The translations under genes were made by a program, and so were the position numbers. This document shows positions 10,968 to 25,980 of a stretch of DNA of 64,000 bases, one piece after another (position 1 is the first letter of the stretch; each line of letters starts with the position of its first letter). The DNA is from Pterobdella sp. o SKG-2022 (Eukaryota; Annelida; Clitellata; Hirudinida; Piscicolidae): positions 1,287,172 through 1,351,171 of the forward strand of contig OZ038323.1 in the NCBI GenBank assembly GCA_964035795.1, given 5' to 3'. The notes below the pieces were generated by a model. That model worked only from the letters and a program-made list of their open reading frames with translations. It ran no database searches and was not told the DNA's origin.

Positions 10968-12830
10968 TAGTTAATCCTTTTTTTTGTTAGCTAGGATTGG
11001 ATCTGCTTTGAAAATTTCAGCATTGAGATTTTCATGTCCAGGTGCTTTGTTGTTTTTCAGAAATTTTATGGCTAGATTTATTTCAAGTGTTGATGGTGGC
11101 TCAAGATTGATGTTGAGATTTGAAGCAGCTGAAGGAATATTCCCTTCTTGTGTAAGTGGTGGCCGGTTTAAAATTTCTTTGAAGTGTTCAGTCCAGCGTT
11201 TTTCCTGCTTTCTTAGTGGTAAGAATCTTTCCACCTTTGTCTTTGATGGGAGAGTCTAATTTATTGTGGTCTTCGCCACAAACAAGCTTGGTGATCTTGT
11301 ATATCTACCCAAACTCTCTTTTTGCTGCTGCTTCTTCAGACTGTTCTGTGAGGTTATCTGCATAAAAGCGTTTGTCAGCTCGAATCATTTTTTTAATTTT
11401 TTGATGGCTTCTTTATATTGTTGTCAAAGCCTATCTTGCAACCTATCTGACTTAGCACCTGTCGACTTCACAGTACGTCTGGCATCGACTGCTTCCCATG
11501 TATCCGGTTTAATCCACTCTTTTGCTCTGTTTTTTACTTTTGGACTTGAACAAACTTCACAGTTTTTTGTGTATGCTGATACTATCTTCGAGTACATTGT
11601 GTCGACTTCATTGCTGTTTGTTTCAGCATTTTGCAGCGCTTGAAATCGGTTTTTCACTTGAATAGTAAAATCACTTTTGATTTTGCTCTTATGAAGTTTA
11701 TTTATATCAAAGCACTTTGGTTTGTGGATCTTATTTTTTGCACTTCTTAGTTCGAGTTGAATCAAAGCAACTACAAGATGATGGTCACTGCTGACGTCTG
11801 CACCTCTCCTCACTATACATCTATAAAAGTTTGCCTCCATGTTGCAGTGATTATTAAAAGGTCGATCTGGCTCCTATCACTATTATTGAGCGAGTACCAA
11901 GTGAGTTTGTAAATGTCTCAGTGAGGGAACAGAGTGCCTCCCACTACCAGGTTGTTATTGTTGCAGATTTCTAGCAGCTTAGCTCCATTTTCATTCATGA
12001 GACCACATCAATGCTTTCCCATGAATTTTTCATTTCTTGTGTTGGCACTTCCGACTTTCGAATTAAGGTCAACCATGACAACTAGCATGTCGTGCCGAAG
12101 GGTTATTTCCAATTCCGCCTGTAGTTGCTTATAGAACAAGTCCTTGACCTCATCTTCTTTGTCATTAGTCGGGCTGTAGCATTGCAGGATAGTCTGTCAA
12201 CATTCTTTACCCTCATTTTAATCTTAATGAGTCTGCTACTTAGGTTTCCATTCTATCATTTGCCTCTCTACACCTTTTCTCAGATTTATGGCTACTCCTT
12301 CTTGGTGTTGAGCATCTTTTCGGCCGGAATATAAAATTGTTTCATCTGCGGATGTTTTGATTTTCCCAGTGCTTGTCCATCTGCTTTCACTCACACCTAA
12401 GACATGCAGTTTGTATTTTTCCATTGCTGCAGTGATCTGTGCCAGTCATCCTGCTTCGAACATTGTCTTCACAATCCAAAAATCAATTCTGGTCTTCACT
12501 TTAGTGCTCAGAACGTCCCTTTTCATTCCTGTGGGTTCCTCGCGGCTTTCACCACTGCCAGTCATAAAAATCTCTAAAAAAGACTGAGAGTCCAATGTAC
12601 ACATGTGTGAAAGATTTTCTTGTTGCTGTTTTTGTAACAATTTTTTTTCTAGGACAAGGCTGTTAGCCCTGTGCCAAACCCCCAACCTGGAAGGCCAGGA
12701 ACTACATTTAGTCTGGCTTCTATCTTTCGACCTGACCGGCATGGGTGACCTTAACAGAAGCAAAGCTCTAGCCGTTTCAGCTCTTAAGGGTATTCGAGGC
12801 ACACAAGTCACTTAACCACGACAAGGTAGC
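10968..12830 (-). mobile_element. Degenerate 5' half of an APE-type LINE
   Basis: Minus strand from about 12,830. A GC-richer leader is followed near 12,480 by an NVRTMFEAG-like endonuclease start, then at 12,424-12,236 by the endonuclease core (LHVLGVSESRWTSTGKI; GVAINLRKGVER). An SSDHHLVVALIQL block (11,840-11,424) marks the end of the endonuclease, with the linker after it. At 11,234-10,971 are RWTEHFKEILNRPP and FLKNNKAPGHENLNAE, which open the reverse transcriptase. The element stops there, so the RT palm and tail are missing. Frameshifts separate the blocks. Same broad family as the common endonuclease-reverse transcriptase LINEs of invertebrates. Confidence 0.85.
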
Positions 12831-13605
12831 AGTTGACTAAATGGTAGTTATTGTTTGTTTTTCTGGGATTCTCTCTTATAAGCTATACTTGTGATTTTTT
12901 ATTCTATAATTTAAATCATCAATTTTAAGTTTACTTTTAGAATGTTCATTTGGTCTTCTATATTTTTTTCTTCGAATATAGAAATTTTTAAATTCGGTTC
13001 TATAGCAATCTTTCAATAAGTCAAGTAAGTATCTTAAAGTCAGTTGTTTTGAACGTGTTGTTAAGCTGATTTTTCAACAATTAAAACCTTTTCTTAAAAC
13101 ATTTTCTTAAAAGCTTTGTTGAGTCGACTTTCAATACCTTTCTTAGCACCACCATCTATATTCAAAATGTTACATCTCAGAAAATTTTGCTCTGCTAACG
13201 AAAAGCTTGGTACTTATTGAAAAGATTTAGTATTCAACAATTTTTAAGATGAAACAAAATATGAGATTCTTAAAGTAGAAGCTGATCTGTTTCAAAATTT
13301 TTTAATCAAATCTTTTTCAAATGATTCCTTTCCAAATAAAACTTTTTAATGGCAGAAGAACGTATAATGAAAGCGATGGATCAACTTCAAACAAGCACAA
13401 GTGATTTAGTTATTTATGGCAATTGGAACAATGTTATAGATTTTGAATGCTCTTTTGAGTTTTGTTTCATAATTATTTTTTGTTTTATAATGCTGTTTCC
13501 AAAATTATGACGCAAAATAAACTTTAAAAAATTGAGCAATAACTGTTATTGTTCATTTTACAAGGCCAACAAACACAAAGTAGACATTTTATATTATATT
13601 TTTGT
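12831..13605. other. AT-rich spacer
   Basis: No gene recognised. At 13,562-13,582 a 21-nt stretch closely resembles one arm of the hairpin in the LEM gene intron (42,511-42,531). Confidence 0.5.
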
Positions 13606-13840
13606 TTCAACAATTTTCAACGACGATTTATGGAAGATTTTTAGTACAATCATTAAGCAAAACCAGTTATAATTTTCGATAAGTTTAGCCTTATTATAAA
13701 ACAATAGTGAAAAAGTTTGCTAAATAAACTTTTTTCACTATTGTTTTATAATAAGGCTAAACTTATCGAAAATTATAACTGGTTTTGCTCAATAAATGTA
13801 CTCAAATTTTTTTTTGAATCGTCGTTAAAAATTGTTGAAT
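13606..13840. mobile_element. Foldback/MITE-like hairpin element, copy A1
   Basis: A nearly perfect foldback of about 235 bp. The outer arms (CAACAATTTTCAACGACG at 13,608 and its inverse ending near 13,839) flank a long inner palindrome, 13,657-13,719 against 13,727-13,795, with only an 8-nt loop. The inner core (ATAATTTTCGATAAGTTT and its complement) recurs in the hairpin at 28.5 kb, so this is a dispersed family. No protein is encoded; a non-autonomous DNA transposon is the simplest reading. Confidence 0.8.
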
Positions 13841-14175
13841 ATCATTTGTAAGCCCATTTAAATGTCTCTAAGGCTATTCTTGTTTATTCTTTCAAAGTTG
13901 GGAGTATGGAAGGAAATGAAGGTAATATTATTTATTATTTCCAAACTTTTCATTCTATATAAAGAATATAGTTAAAAACAAAAAAAAAGTCATGAATTCA
14001 AAAAAAATAAAGTTTTTTCTATTCAGATTTATTTTTTTCCCATTTTCCTTAGTTTCAAAAGATCTTCATGACTGTTTAGTGAAAGGTCTTGGGCTTCTAG
14101 ATCTTTTTTCAGTACAGCTGGTAATGTTGTTTTTGGTTTTCTGGAAGAGGTTTAGATGTAGACATGTAATAGTTG
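13841..14175. other. AT-rich spacer
   Basis: Nothing recognised; poly-A tract near 13,978-13,988. Confidence 0.45.
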
Positions 14176-14179
14176 TCTA

Positions 14180-15930
14180 GAGCTTTTTGTGCTGGAGCCT
14201 CTATATTGATTCTTAGTATATGACCAAGTAGTGTGTGTCTGTGATAAGCAATGGTCTGACTTAGTTCTAGTGCTCCTGTTCTTTTATATAGTTCTTCAGA
14301 TTTGATTTTATCTGGCCAGAATAGTCCTACTACTCATCTGAGAAGGCGGCGATAGAAAGAACTTAAGGCAGACTCATCAGTTTTTGTCAATAACCAAGTT
14401 CCACAATTGTATAGCAGAATTGGCATTATGTAGGCATTGAACAATTTTACTTTTTTCTTTAAAGTCAGCTTCTTTTTTTCCCATAGCTTTTAGAGCTTGT
14501 TCATTGCAACCATGGGTAGTGCCTTCCAATTTCTTCTCTCCTTCCACTGCTAATATTGATCCTAGTTTTTTAAATTTTAAATTATCTAGACTGTTATGCT
14601 TCATTGTGATTATTTCTGTTTTATTTTTGTTTACTATGAGATTATATTTTTTCAAGGTATTGCATCTTTCTTCTATATCAATTTCCTCTTCTGTCACAAA
14701 ACCAACATCATCAGCGTATATTATTTCTTTTCCACTAAAATGAGAAGGCGGGTTTTTGAGTGCTTTTTTTAAATAAATAGAGAATAGGATAGGGCTCAAG
14801 CTGTCTCCTTGGGGTGAGCCTATTGATGTTGAGAAGCAATTACCGAAAAGATGATTGTAACTAACCTAGCAATATATACTACATGTTTAACTACATAACA
14901 TAAGAGTTCAAAGTACAAAATAGCTAAAACGTGATAGCTTAAGTAATGTCTGGCAATTATAACCAACTAGATTTTGGTGACAGTTTTGCAATTTCTCTCT
15001 TGCAGTGAAAAATTTCCTAAACAGATTGGGAGTTGTTGTTCTTGGCTAAAAATTCAGACGTTTTATGCATGTAAGTTTTTTTGTGTTTGCTATCACTCAT
15101 TAGTAGTTGTTGGTTTTTAGTTTTTGGTATTGGATGTCTTTGATATGGCTTTGTATTTATTATGGTTGTCTTGACTAACCTATGGTCTGAAAAAGTTTGC
15201 ATGCCATTGAATGACCTTGTTGATATTAATCTCTATTTGTGTTTTTCTGAAATTATTATATAGTTTATTGTGTTATAGATAGGTTTTAATTTAGTATCCA
15301 CTTTTCTGGTGCCTTCTCAAGTTGTGATATATTTTGCTTTTTGCTTGAAAGCAGTGTTTGTTGAAAATAAATTTTATTCTAAAAGTACTTGTTTGAGGTA
15401 CAATCCATTTGAGTTGATTCTCCTTCAGCCACATCTTCCCCCAACCTTATCTGTACTAGTTCCAAGTTTGGAGTTAAAATCACCAAGCGCATTCAGAGTA
15501 TGATTTTTTTGTTGAGAGTCAATGGGTGTTTGAAGTTGCTCAATGAATTGCAATTAATCTCTTTCATCTATTGTGGTTCTTGCCTGTGTTGGGCCATATA
15601 CTCCCACAATTGCATATTTTTCTTCTTTTATCTTTGCAACGAAACTTACAATGCTTTAAGATACTTGCATGAGCTTGCTTATTTCTGTGTCCTTTTTCTG
15701 TATTATTCTAAAACCATAATGCCTGTTTGCTGATTTTAAAAGCCTTAGTATTTTGTTTCCTCTATCGATTTTAATATCGTCAGTTATTTTTGTTTTTTTG
15801 GAGAAAGAAAAGATTGATTTTATAATTTTCAATCTCGAAAAAATTCTTTTTTTTGGTTTCTGATGCTAAGCCACGTACATTGAAAGTTGCAAACGCTGTT
15901 GTTTCGCCGGTACTTTTCTTAATTCTTTTT
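14180..15930 (-). mobile_element. Degenerate LINE with internal deletion
   Basis: Minus strand. Near 15,905-15,850 is an endonuclease start (TFNVRGLASETKK). At 15,490-15,430 is the active-site block GDFNSKLGTSTDKVGGRCG, and near 15,200 the histidine block MQTFSDHRLVKTTI. After an apparently empty 14.87-15.0 kb, the reverse transcriptase resumes at 14,820 with GDSLSPILFSIYL, and at 14,720 has the catalytic YADD box. The RT tail runs to about 14,200. The N-terminal half of the RT is missing, so the copy is dead. It belongs to a family different from the 48.5-50.7 kb element. Confidence 0.85.
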
Positions 15931-16198
15931 GTTTTATTGGAATTAATATTTCTTTATTTTTATTTTTTGAGATCATCCTTTCAGCAAAATGAATTTGATA
16001 AAAAAATTCAGATCGACGGAACCAAAAAAAAGGTAATATAAGTGAAATTGTAAATTGAATAATAATATTGAAAAATCAAATTTAATATATAATTTGATTA
16101 TCTGACAAAATATTTTTAATATTATTAATGATTGTGAAGTTTAACTTAAAATTTTATGAAATTGATATAACTGTGGGCATATTTTTATTGAATCATTA

Positions 16199-16379
16199 TT
16201 TCGCAAGATTCGGAGAAAACAAGTATTGGAACTTTTATATATAATCTTCTAAACGATTTAAAAAATTATTTCATCACTGCTCTAAGTTTTGCTATTGTTG
16301 TTTCGTTGTTTATAATACTGTATTGGTTCTTGTGCGGAGAGGATGAACTAAGTGGTACCACTATTAGTACCGCATAGTC
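16199..16379 (+). CDS. Candidate last exon with one membrane segment
   Basis: A frame beginning after a CAAG acceptor-like site at about 16,208 reads DSEKTSIGTFIYNLLNDL, then a strongly hydrophobic stretch (about 20 residues, FITALSFAIVVSLFIILYWF), then CGEDELSGTTISTA and a stop. This looks like the C-terminus of a single-pass or tail-anchored membrane protein. A possible upstream exon ending at 16,031 (QNEFDKKIQID) has a GTAATA donor, but the phases do not match. No family recognised. Confidence 0.25.
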
Positions 16380-16910
16380 ATGTATCAAATGCTAAAACGC
16401 CCTGTTACCTAAAATTCTGTGAAAAAGATTGAAATTTGATACTTTCATTGTGAATTGATACTTTTATATCGCATATCCTTCTTGACATCAATTTCCTTTG
16501 AACCGCTGCATGAAAATTAAATAAAATCTTATTTGTTTTTAAATCGAGAAACTTTCAAATAAAGTGAATTTATATTTTTATTATTTATAAATTCAATTTG
16601 TAATTATCTAAGAATATGTACCAAAAATTGAATTGATGCCAAACTGGTACGAAGTCTGGGCGGGCTCAGCCGTTTGAGCAGCAAATCTAATTTTTGTTTA
16701 CGTTCTTAAAACTTCACATAGGGAACTAAATGTATTTCTACATTTGGTAATTTTATCAACATTTAAAGCCTTTCTTATCTGTGGATGTCCACTCCTTGAA
16801 ATCATATTCGATCTGCATATAGCTTCAGCCATTTTGAGGTTGTATCAACCCCTATCAGCAGAAGTTGCATACTCATTGATAATAGGAGCAATTTTTGTGC
16901 ATTGTTTGAA
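16380..16910. other. AT-rich spacer
   Basis: Nothing recognised. Confidence 0.45.
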
Positions 16911-16955
16911 TGCAACATAATTTCTCATCTGTTAAAGATGAGAAATTATGTTGCA
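16911..16955. repeat. Perfect 20-bp hairpin
   Basis: 16,911-16,930 and 16,936-16,955 are exact reverse complements around a 5-nt loop (GTTAA). It is too short for a known MITE and has no U-tract, so it does not look like an RNA terminator. It may be a tiny inverted duplication. The T/C-rich stretch downstream (16,995-17,100) is low complexity. Confidence 0.85.
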
Positions 16956-17438
16956 ACTTTGACTTTCTATCTCTCAGTGAGACTTGGCATGAAGCTGCTT
17001 CTTCTTCTTCTTCTTCTCTCATCTCTGCTTGTCCTCCTTCTTCTTTTTATCTTGAACATGCTCGTGCCCCTCAAAATCTTCTTTTTACTTTTTTTTCCAC
17101 TTATGGAAGAATCTGTTTCTCACAAATCTACTTTTTCTTCCTCCAAGACTTCTTATCTTGGTTTCAAATCTTTTGAATTCTTTGTCTCCTCTTTTAAATA
17201 TGGTACTCTCACCCTGTTTATTGCTGTTATTTATTGAACTCCTTCTTCTCTTTCTTTCTTTATTAATAGCTTCTCTGCCTTACTTTTTTTTTGTTTAATG
17301 ATTTTTATTTATTTCAAAAATAGTGACAAAATTGAATCTAAAAAAAAAGCAAGAACATAAAGTTATATGAGAATAAGAAATTAACTACAAGCTAAATCAG
17401 GTACGAAATTAACTAACGAAAATAATGTAAAAAAAAAG

Positions 17439-17553
<115 letters not shown>

Positions 17554-17799
17554 TAAAATAAAAAAAGCAAGTTAGAACGAAACACAAGTATATGACAAAA
17601 TAAGAAGACACCGCACAGCGAATTGCCTGAGCAATTAGTCTTTTTGTGTTATATGGTGAAAGGATGTTTATAAAATTAAAAAGTAAAATGAAGTAATTTA
17701 TTCTGAAAAGGATTAAAAATTTTTTTTTTAATGAAGACAACCACGAAGCTTTTCGTGAAATGATACATTCTATAAAAATTTTATTGTAGAGAGTCATAT

Positions 17800-18190
17800 T
17801 TATGCTATGAATGGTGACGAAATTAAAAAGGTTGATGATTTTCTTTATCTGCAAACCTACCAAACTCTTCACGAGATATCAACACCCAAATCGGAAAATT
17901 ATGGAGCGCTCTAAATTTTCTAGAAAAAGTTTGGAATTTTTGCATTACCACAGAAACAAAAGTTTGGATTTTCAAATTCTCTGTAGAGCTCATACTGCTA
18001 TACGGATGTGAATTCTGGGTAATGGCCATTGCTGCAGTCAAGAAACTTGATACTCCAAAAAGCCAAAAATTTCTCCTGAAGGAACCACCTAACAAATGCA
18101 CAGCTATACGGTCAAATTCCAAAGCTGTTCACCATAATCATGAGAAATCGGTCAGCGCTTCATTTGAAGGAGACCCCAAAAAATGAACGT
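17800..18190 (+). mobile_element. LINE 3' coding fragment
   Basis: In shifting plus-strand frames this reads NGDEIKKVDDFLYL, then INTRIGKIWSALNSL-like, then ILLYGCEFWVMA. That is the conserved order of the LINE region after the reverse transcriptase (FLYLG... ALLYGCE.W). It is frameshifted and truncated at both ends. Just upstream at 17,742-17,768 is a copy of the AAGCTTTTCG palindromic core of the 33.9 kb hairpin. Confidence 0.65.
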
Positions 18191-18217
18191 CCTATTTGTT
18201 TTTATACCTATACCTTC

Positions 18218-18263
18218 TATTAACTGAATAATAACACGAAGCTTTTTGTAAGTTAAACTCACT
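18218..18263. repeat. Half copy of the 33.9 kb hairpin element
   Basis: Sequence starting TTAACTGAATAATAACACGAAG and continuing through TCACTTTATCAAG closely matches the left arm of the foldback at 33,908-34,022. Confidence 0.7.
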
Positions 18264-18482
18264 TTATCAAGTATAAAAACTTAAAGACGTTGCAAACTGC
18301 CATGGTAACATTATTTAGAATTAATTCCATAACGCTTAACTGGCTAATGAAAATGAAATTTGAAAATATTGAAATAAAATTTGCTATAAATTCTAAAAAA
18401 ATAAATAAGTAAAATATAATAATATTAAATTAGTAAATAAAAAAGTTCTCAAAATAAAATTAATAAATGCAATCGAATGTGA

Positions 18483-18970
18483 CTAAACAAATCAAGTCAA
18501 TCCAAAACGAAATAATGACAATTTTTTGATGTCCACTTGATCATTCAATGAAGGTATCTTAGTCCTTATGTAATATGCTTCTGAAATTTTTCTCATTCTT
18601 ATATTGTTCGAAATTTTTTCTAATACCGTCCAAGAGAACTGGTGGGTGGGATTGGAAGCAAGTTGCTTTGAAGGTTCTGACATACCGCTAAGAGACTCAT
18701 GTTCTCTCCATCTAAACACTGAGTTTCTTTTATTTTCACCAATGTACGTATACTCTCAAAAACACACTCCTTCATAGTCGACATGGCGGTGGTGATGACT
18801 TAGTTTGTCTTTGATGGGAAAAGTGAATAGACTTTTGTGCTGATCCAAGAGTATGTCACTTATACTGAAACCGGTGAAATCTTCAATAGTGTCCAGGTAC
18901 TTCTTTATTATTTTCTCATTCTTGGGACAGAACGGCAGCTTAATATGAACGTTAATTTTTATCTTCAAAC
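18483..18970 (-). mobile_element. Penelope-like element remnant (GIY-YIG end)
   Basis: Minus strand. 18,968-18,770 reads KLPFCPKNEKIIKKYL, then LFTFPIKDKL, then HVDYEGVC, like the end of a Penelope-type reverse transcriptase leading into its zinc-binding linker. After one stop or frameshift near 18,755, the frame continues TYIGENKRNSVFRWREHESL, then EPSKQLASNPTHQFSW, then KISEAYYI and PSLNDQVD. This is a GIY-YIG-type endonuclease layout (Y-x-x-x-T/E, later R, H and E). The RT palm is absent. The assignment is by motif order, not by search. Confidence 0.65.
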
Positions 18971-19699
18971 ATCCATTTTGGTATTAAAAAATCATTTTAG
19001 GAAGAGATGAATTTTTCATACTACTATAAACAGTTTCAATAAATTTTTAAAATATTTTACTTACCTCATAATTGAATTTGGAACCTATTATTTTAGCCCT
19101 ATGTGGTTCTCCCAATGTGACACTTTTCTCATATTGAAGGAGTACTTTTGAGGCAAAAAGAAAAAGAAGGTTACTCAATTTTTCGCCTATCTGAAATTTT
19201 CTGTGCCATCTTTATTTCTCAAACTTTTCGAATTTCAATTTAGTCTCCGAATATATTTGTGTCTCCACTTGATAATATGAATTCAACTTACGAAAAGCTT
19301 CGCGAACTTGAATAAACTTCTAAAAGTGTTTTCATTTCAAATATTTATTTTTGGTTTGATTTATTTCACTATTTCAGCAAATCAAAATAAAAAACTTGTA
19401 CATACTTTTAAATTTTAAAAAACTTATGTACAGATTTTTTTTCTTTGAATGATTTTAACTTCAAAAATTTATAAAAATTTGAAATGTTTTAATTGAAACA
19501 GTGAAGTTGATTTTTCTAAGTTTCGCTTTCATAAGCTTTCGTTTCTCACTATCTTACGACTGTTAAGTGGATCAGTTCAAAGTTCGTACTTCAGACTTGT
19601 TAAGATTATAGTCTTTATATCAAATAAGAAGCTGTCGAAAATGAGTTATATTACTTGTTTTTTTAGTATTGTTTTTTGAAGATTTCTACTCAAGAAAGA

Positions 19700-22470
<2,771 letters not shown>

Positions 22471-22734
22471 GTTAATAAAAGTGTTTCAATTAAATCTCTT
22501 TTGTATTAGGTTAATTTAGTTATTCATATTAAGATCCATTAACATTCATTTGTTTAGCACTTACTTAATCAGGCTTGTTTTATCCATTCCGGTACGATAT
22601 TGATCTGTTGAGTGCATTGTACATTCCAGTTCTTCTCACCATTAAATTATTATGCAGTCTATAAATCAAAAACGCGCAATGTTTTGTTCACATCAAAAAT
22701 AAAATTGTACAATTTTTCAAAAGTTGGCTGACGT

Positions 22735-25700
22735 TTAAGAAACCACGTAGGGTTCGACGATTTCAGGTCCAAAGTGTGGCGCCACTCCCAATAACATCAC
22801 GGCCACTCCTAAAGTGATGGTCAAGAAGACCACCAGAAAGAGTCTGTCGAAGATCACAGCAATGTGAGCCCATTGCTTCTTCACCTCCTCACTTCTTTTC
22901 TCATTGTTTATTCTGGCTAAAGAGGTGGTAACCAGCTGAAAAATGGATGACATCTGAAAACTTTCAGGCCTCTCCTCCTCTACCTCCACTCTTTCTTCCC
23001 TTCTCAACTGACCACGTCTGCCTGCTCACAAAATTGCATGCAACAAAAGTTCATAAAAAGGTGATCATCAAGTTAAAAATGAAAGCAATCCATGAGCACC
23101 AACCTTCAACATTATCTGCCTGGTCAAGTGAAAATGCCATGTTTGAGTTGCCTTCTAAGCCATCTTGCTTCTTCTCTAATAAAGTCCTTTTCACTTTCAA
23201 CCAGTAATCTTTTTTCTCTGATACTCTGTCGTCAACACCATTATTTTTGACTTGCTGTGTCTCCGATGGGGTTTGTTTCACCAGATCAATCTGGAAAAGC
23301 ATGTGATGTATAAAACTGGAACATTAAAGGGTGAAGATTTAAATGAGGTCACCTTATAACCATCGTTCTGTTTTTTGCAGAAGGCAGGCAGAGAAGTGCA
23401 GAGAACTTTGTCGAGGTAGTTGAAGGCGAGAGTTGCAAGCCACTTGGGAGGTGGTTCCAGGTGGTTGTGGTGGTGCAGCATCAGCACTAGGATGGTAGAA
23501 AAGAGGGAGGCAGCTGACATGAACATCACAAATGTTATGTAGATAGCTGAGTGGTTGGTGAATAGGTGGGTAGGTGGTATGCACCTGTATCTTATAAGTT
23601 CAAGATATATTCAAATTTAAAAAAAATGAATTTAATAAAAGAGTAGCATTAATTCAAATAAAGACTGACTGATGAGGGGCACGTAATCCGAAGTCTCAGG
23701 CATGCTGCCTACTACCAACAGCTGGAACACTGAAAAGGACAAGAGAACAGTTATTGAAAGAGAGATTTTCTCATCAGCATTGGCCGGGAGAAGAAAGACG
23801 AAGAGGACAATGACTGACATGAGACAACATGGAATGATAAGATTGGTCATGAAGTACAATGGTTTTCTTTTGAGGTAGAAGTTGAACTTTACTTCTGAGT
23901 AGGCCTCCCCATTGAAGGAGTCCATTCCTATGGCGCTCTGTGTGGTGGGTCGTTTGGTGGGATGGGGATGGAGGTGATAATAATGATTATGATACCCCAG
24001 TCTTAATAAGAGTCCATTGGCCATTGGGGTTATACAACTGAGTCTGCACGCTTGACTTGTTTGATATCACCTTCGTGTAATGAAGTTGCCCTTATTTTAT
24101 AATTTTCAATGTTATATGTAATGAGGATGATTTGCATGAAAATGAGGTTTTGAGTTTTTTTATAATGCTAAACAAATACAAGCAGGGATTAATGACCAGC
24201 TGAGAATTTGAATAGGTCCAGCTATCAACATGAATATAGCAGGCTTGCACGTCGAAGGGGAAGAAAGTGAGGTCGAGTCTGCAGAAAGTTTTTGTTTGTC
24301 CTGCAGTGTAGAAGTACACCATGCCATCGTTGTAGATAGGTGCCTGGGTGGTATGAGAGAAGATTAAGAAAAGCTGTGGTGCGTAAATTAGAGAAACACA
24401 ATGAAGTTAAAGTCTTCAATAAGACAAAACTTTTTAATATATTTTGGCTCGTATAGCTCAGCTGGTAGAGCGTTAAACTAATTATCTAAAGTTACCTAGC
24501 TCAACCCCATGTTGGGCCAACAATAAGCATTAGACCACAGTGTATTTTGGCAACATTAAATTTTTATCAAGCGCTTTGATCTACGAAGAAAAGTGCTTTA
24601 TAAATACCGCATTACATATCATTTTTTAGCTTTTGTATTGTGGGAGGTTGTTTTTGTCTATGTTGTGTTGGTACTGCTCTGTCAGTTCTCATTTGGGCTA
24701 CTAATTTTTATGTTTGCATGTTTTGGGGAGGCTTGGTTTCCGTGAAGTGTGCTGTATTGCTTATGTTATTATTGAAGGTTTTGTTATAAATAGAGTAGAC
24801 TTTATAGTTTCATTTGATTTAGTGCTATTTGCAGGCCAGTGATGTTTTTTTGTGGTTGTATTGTAGAGGTTTATTGTTGTGCATGTCTTAAATGAGTTGG
24901 TGAAGTATATCTGTTCTGGAAGATGAGAGTTGAATGTAGGACTGGAAGTGTTAAAATTTCGTATTGAATTTCTCTGGGTCACAGGTGGTTGTATGTGGAG
25001 TCATAATGGCCATATTGATGTGAAAACCATAGAATGTGGGAATTTTTCCATTGTTGCACACAGCTCCAAATTACCTTGTACTTCTCATAGTCAAATATGT
25101 CTCCGTAAATAGCCTCTGCACTGTGTTTGCATTTGATGAAATTAATAAAGAACATAAACATACGCAGAGTCACTCACCTATTTCTGACCACAAGATCTGG
25201 GTACCATATGTCTTTAACGTTGACCACCATGTAAGTGAGGTTGTAATTGTTCAAAGACCATTTCAAGAAATCATCTTTCCACGTCTGTAACATGGTATTG
25301 AAAGGGTTTAAGGTGGTGTTTGGTCAGTGTTGAGGTGGTTTTTGGATGGGTAAAGAGGAGGTAAAAAGAAAGCGTTTTGGTGGTCTAAGATGAGAAGTTA
25401 TGAAGTGGTGATCATGTATACAGAACAAATTTAACAAAGTAACAAACCAACTGCATCCAGCCAAATGCTGACAACAACTGGGATCTTTCTTCCTGGGTTT
25501 GTGATGCAGATGACATGAAAAAAACTCAATTCGGTATTACGTTTAAAAGTTAATTTTAAGTACTACTTTATAGAAAAAAATAGGTAAGAACATGAACTGC
25601 CTAGATAAAAAACAGCTGAACCTAATAACACAAAAATGAAGTTCCAACAAAATTTTTGTGCAAACATGACTCACAATATCAAGCAGAGAGACGAACCAGT

Positions 25701-25980
25701 AATCGAGGTTGACTTCCACCACTGAGTCATTAAATAAGACAGGTCTGATCTTGGGGTCGTAGTCCTTGAACTGTGTCTCCATCAGGGCTTCTTCTTCGTT
25801 TAAATAATTGCCTGGAGTGGGTGGTGTTAAATGGTGGTTGGTGTTGAAAGAATTTTGGTAGGTATTAGGTAGATAGGGTGTATATGGGTTTAAAACAACG
25901 GATCACTCACCTTGACATTGGATGGACGTGAAGAGGAGGAAGAAGACCAAAAGGGTTGGGTGCGAGAGAGATGTTAACAT
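22735..25980 (-). CDS. Cys-loop ligand-gated channel, nicotinic non-alpha-like subunit
   Basis: Eleven exons (minus): 25980-25911, 25811-25675, 25492-25448, 25284-25178, 25120-25075, 24343-24197, 24055-23996, 23937-23670, 23546-23353, 23290-23104, 23021-22735. All phases join; 515 residues. A signal peptide (MLTSLSHPTLLVFFLLFTS) is followed by an extracellular domain with WKDDFLKW (loop D), DIWYPDLVV (loop A) and DSWTYS (loop B). The canonical Cys-loop has Cys156 and Cys170 with 13 residues between. M1 follows KRKPLYFMTN. M2 begins ADEKISLSITVLLS; Glu260 at the -1' position predicts cation selectivity. M3, a roughly 150-residue cytoplasmic loop and M4 (WAHIAVIFDRLFLVVF) complete it. No vicinal Cys pair in loop C, so it is not an alpha-type agonist subunit and should need partners. 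A SINE sits in the 24.3-25.1 kb intron. Confidence 0.93.
24444..24625 (+). repeat. tRNA-derived SINE, copy 2 (intronic)
   Basis: Head GGCTCGTATAGCTCAGCTGG with decayed B-box, then the shared SINE body and the tail hairpin ending TTTATAAATACCGCATTACAT. It lies in the channel gene intron between 24,343 and 25,075, in antisense to that gene. More diverged than the other copies (B-box GAGCTCAACCCCAT-like). Confidence 0.85.
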
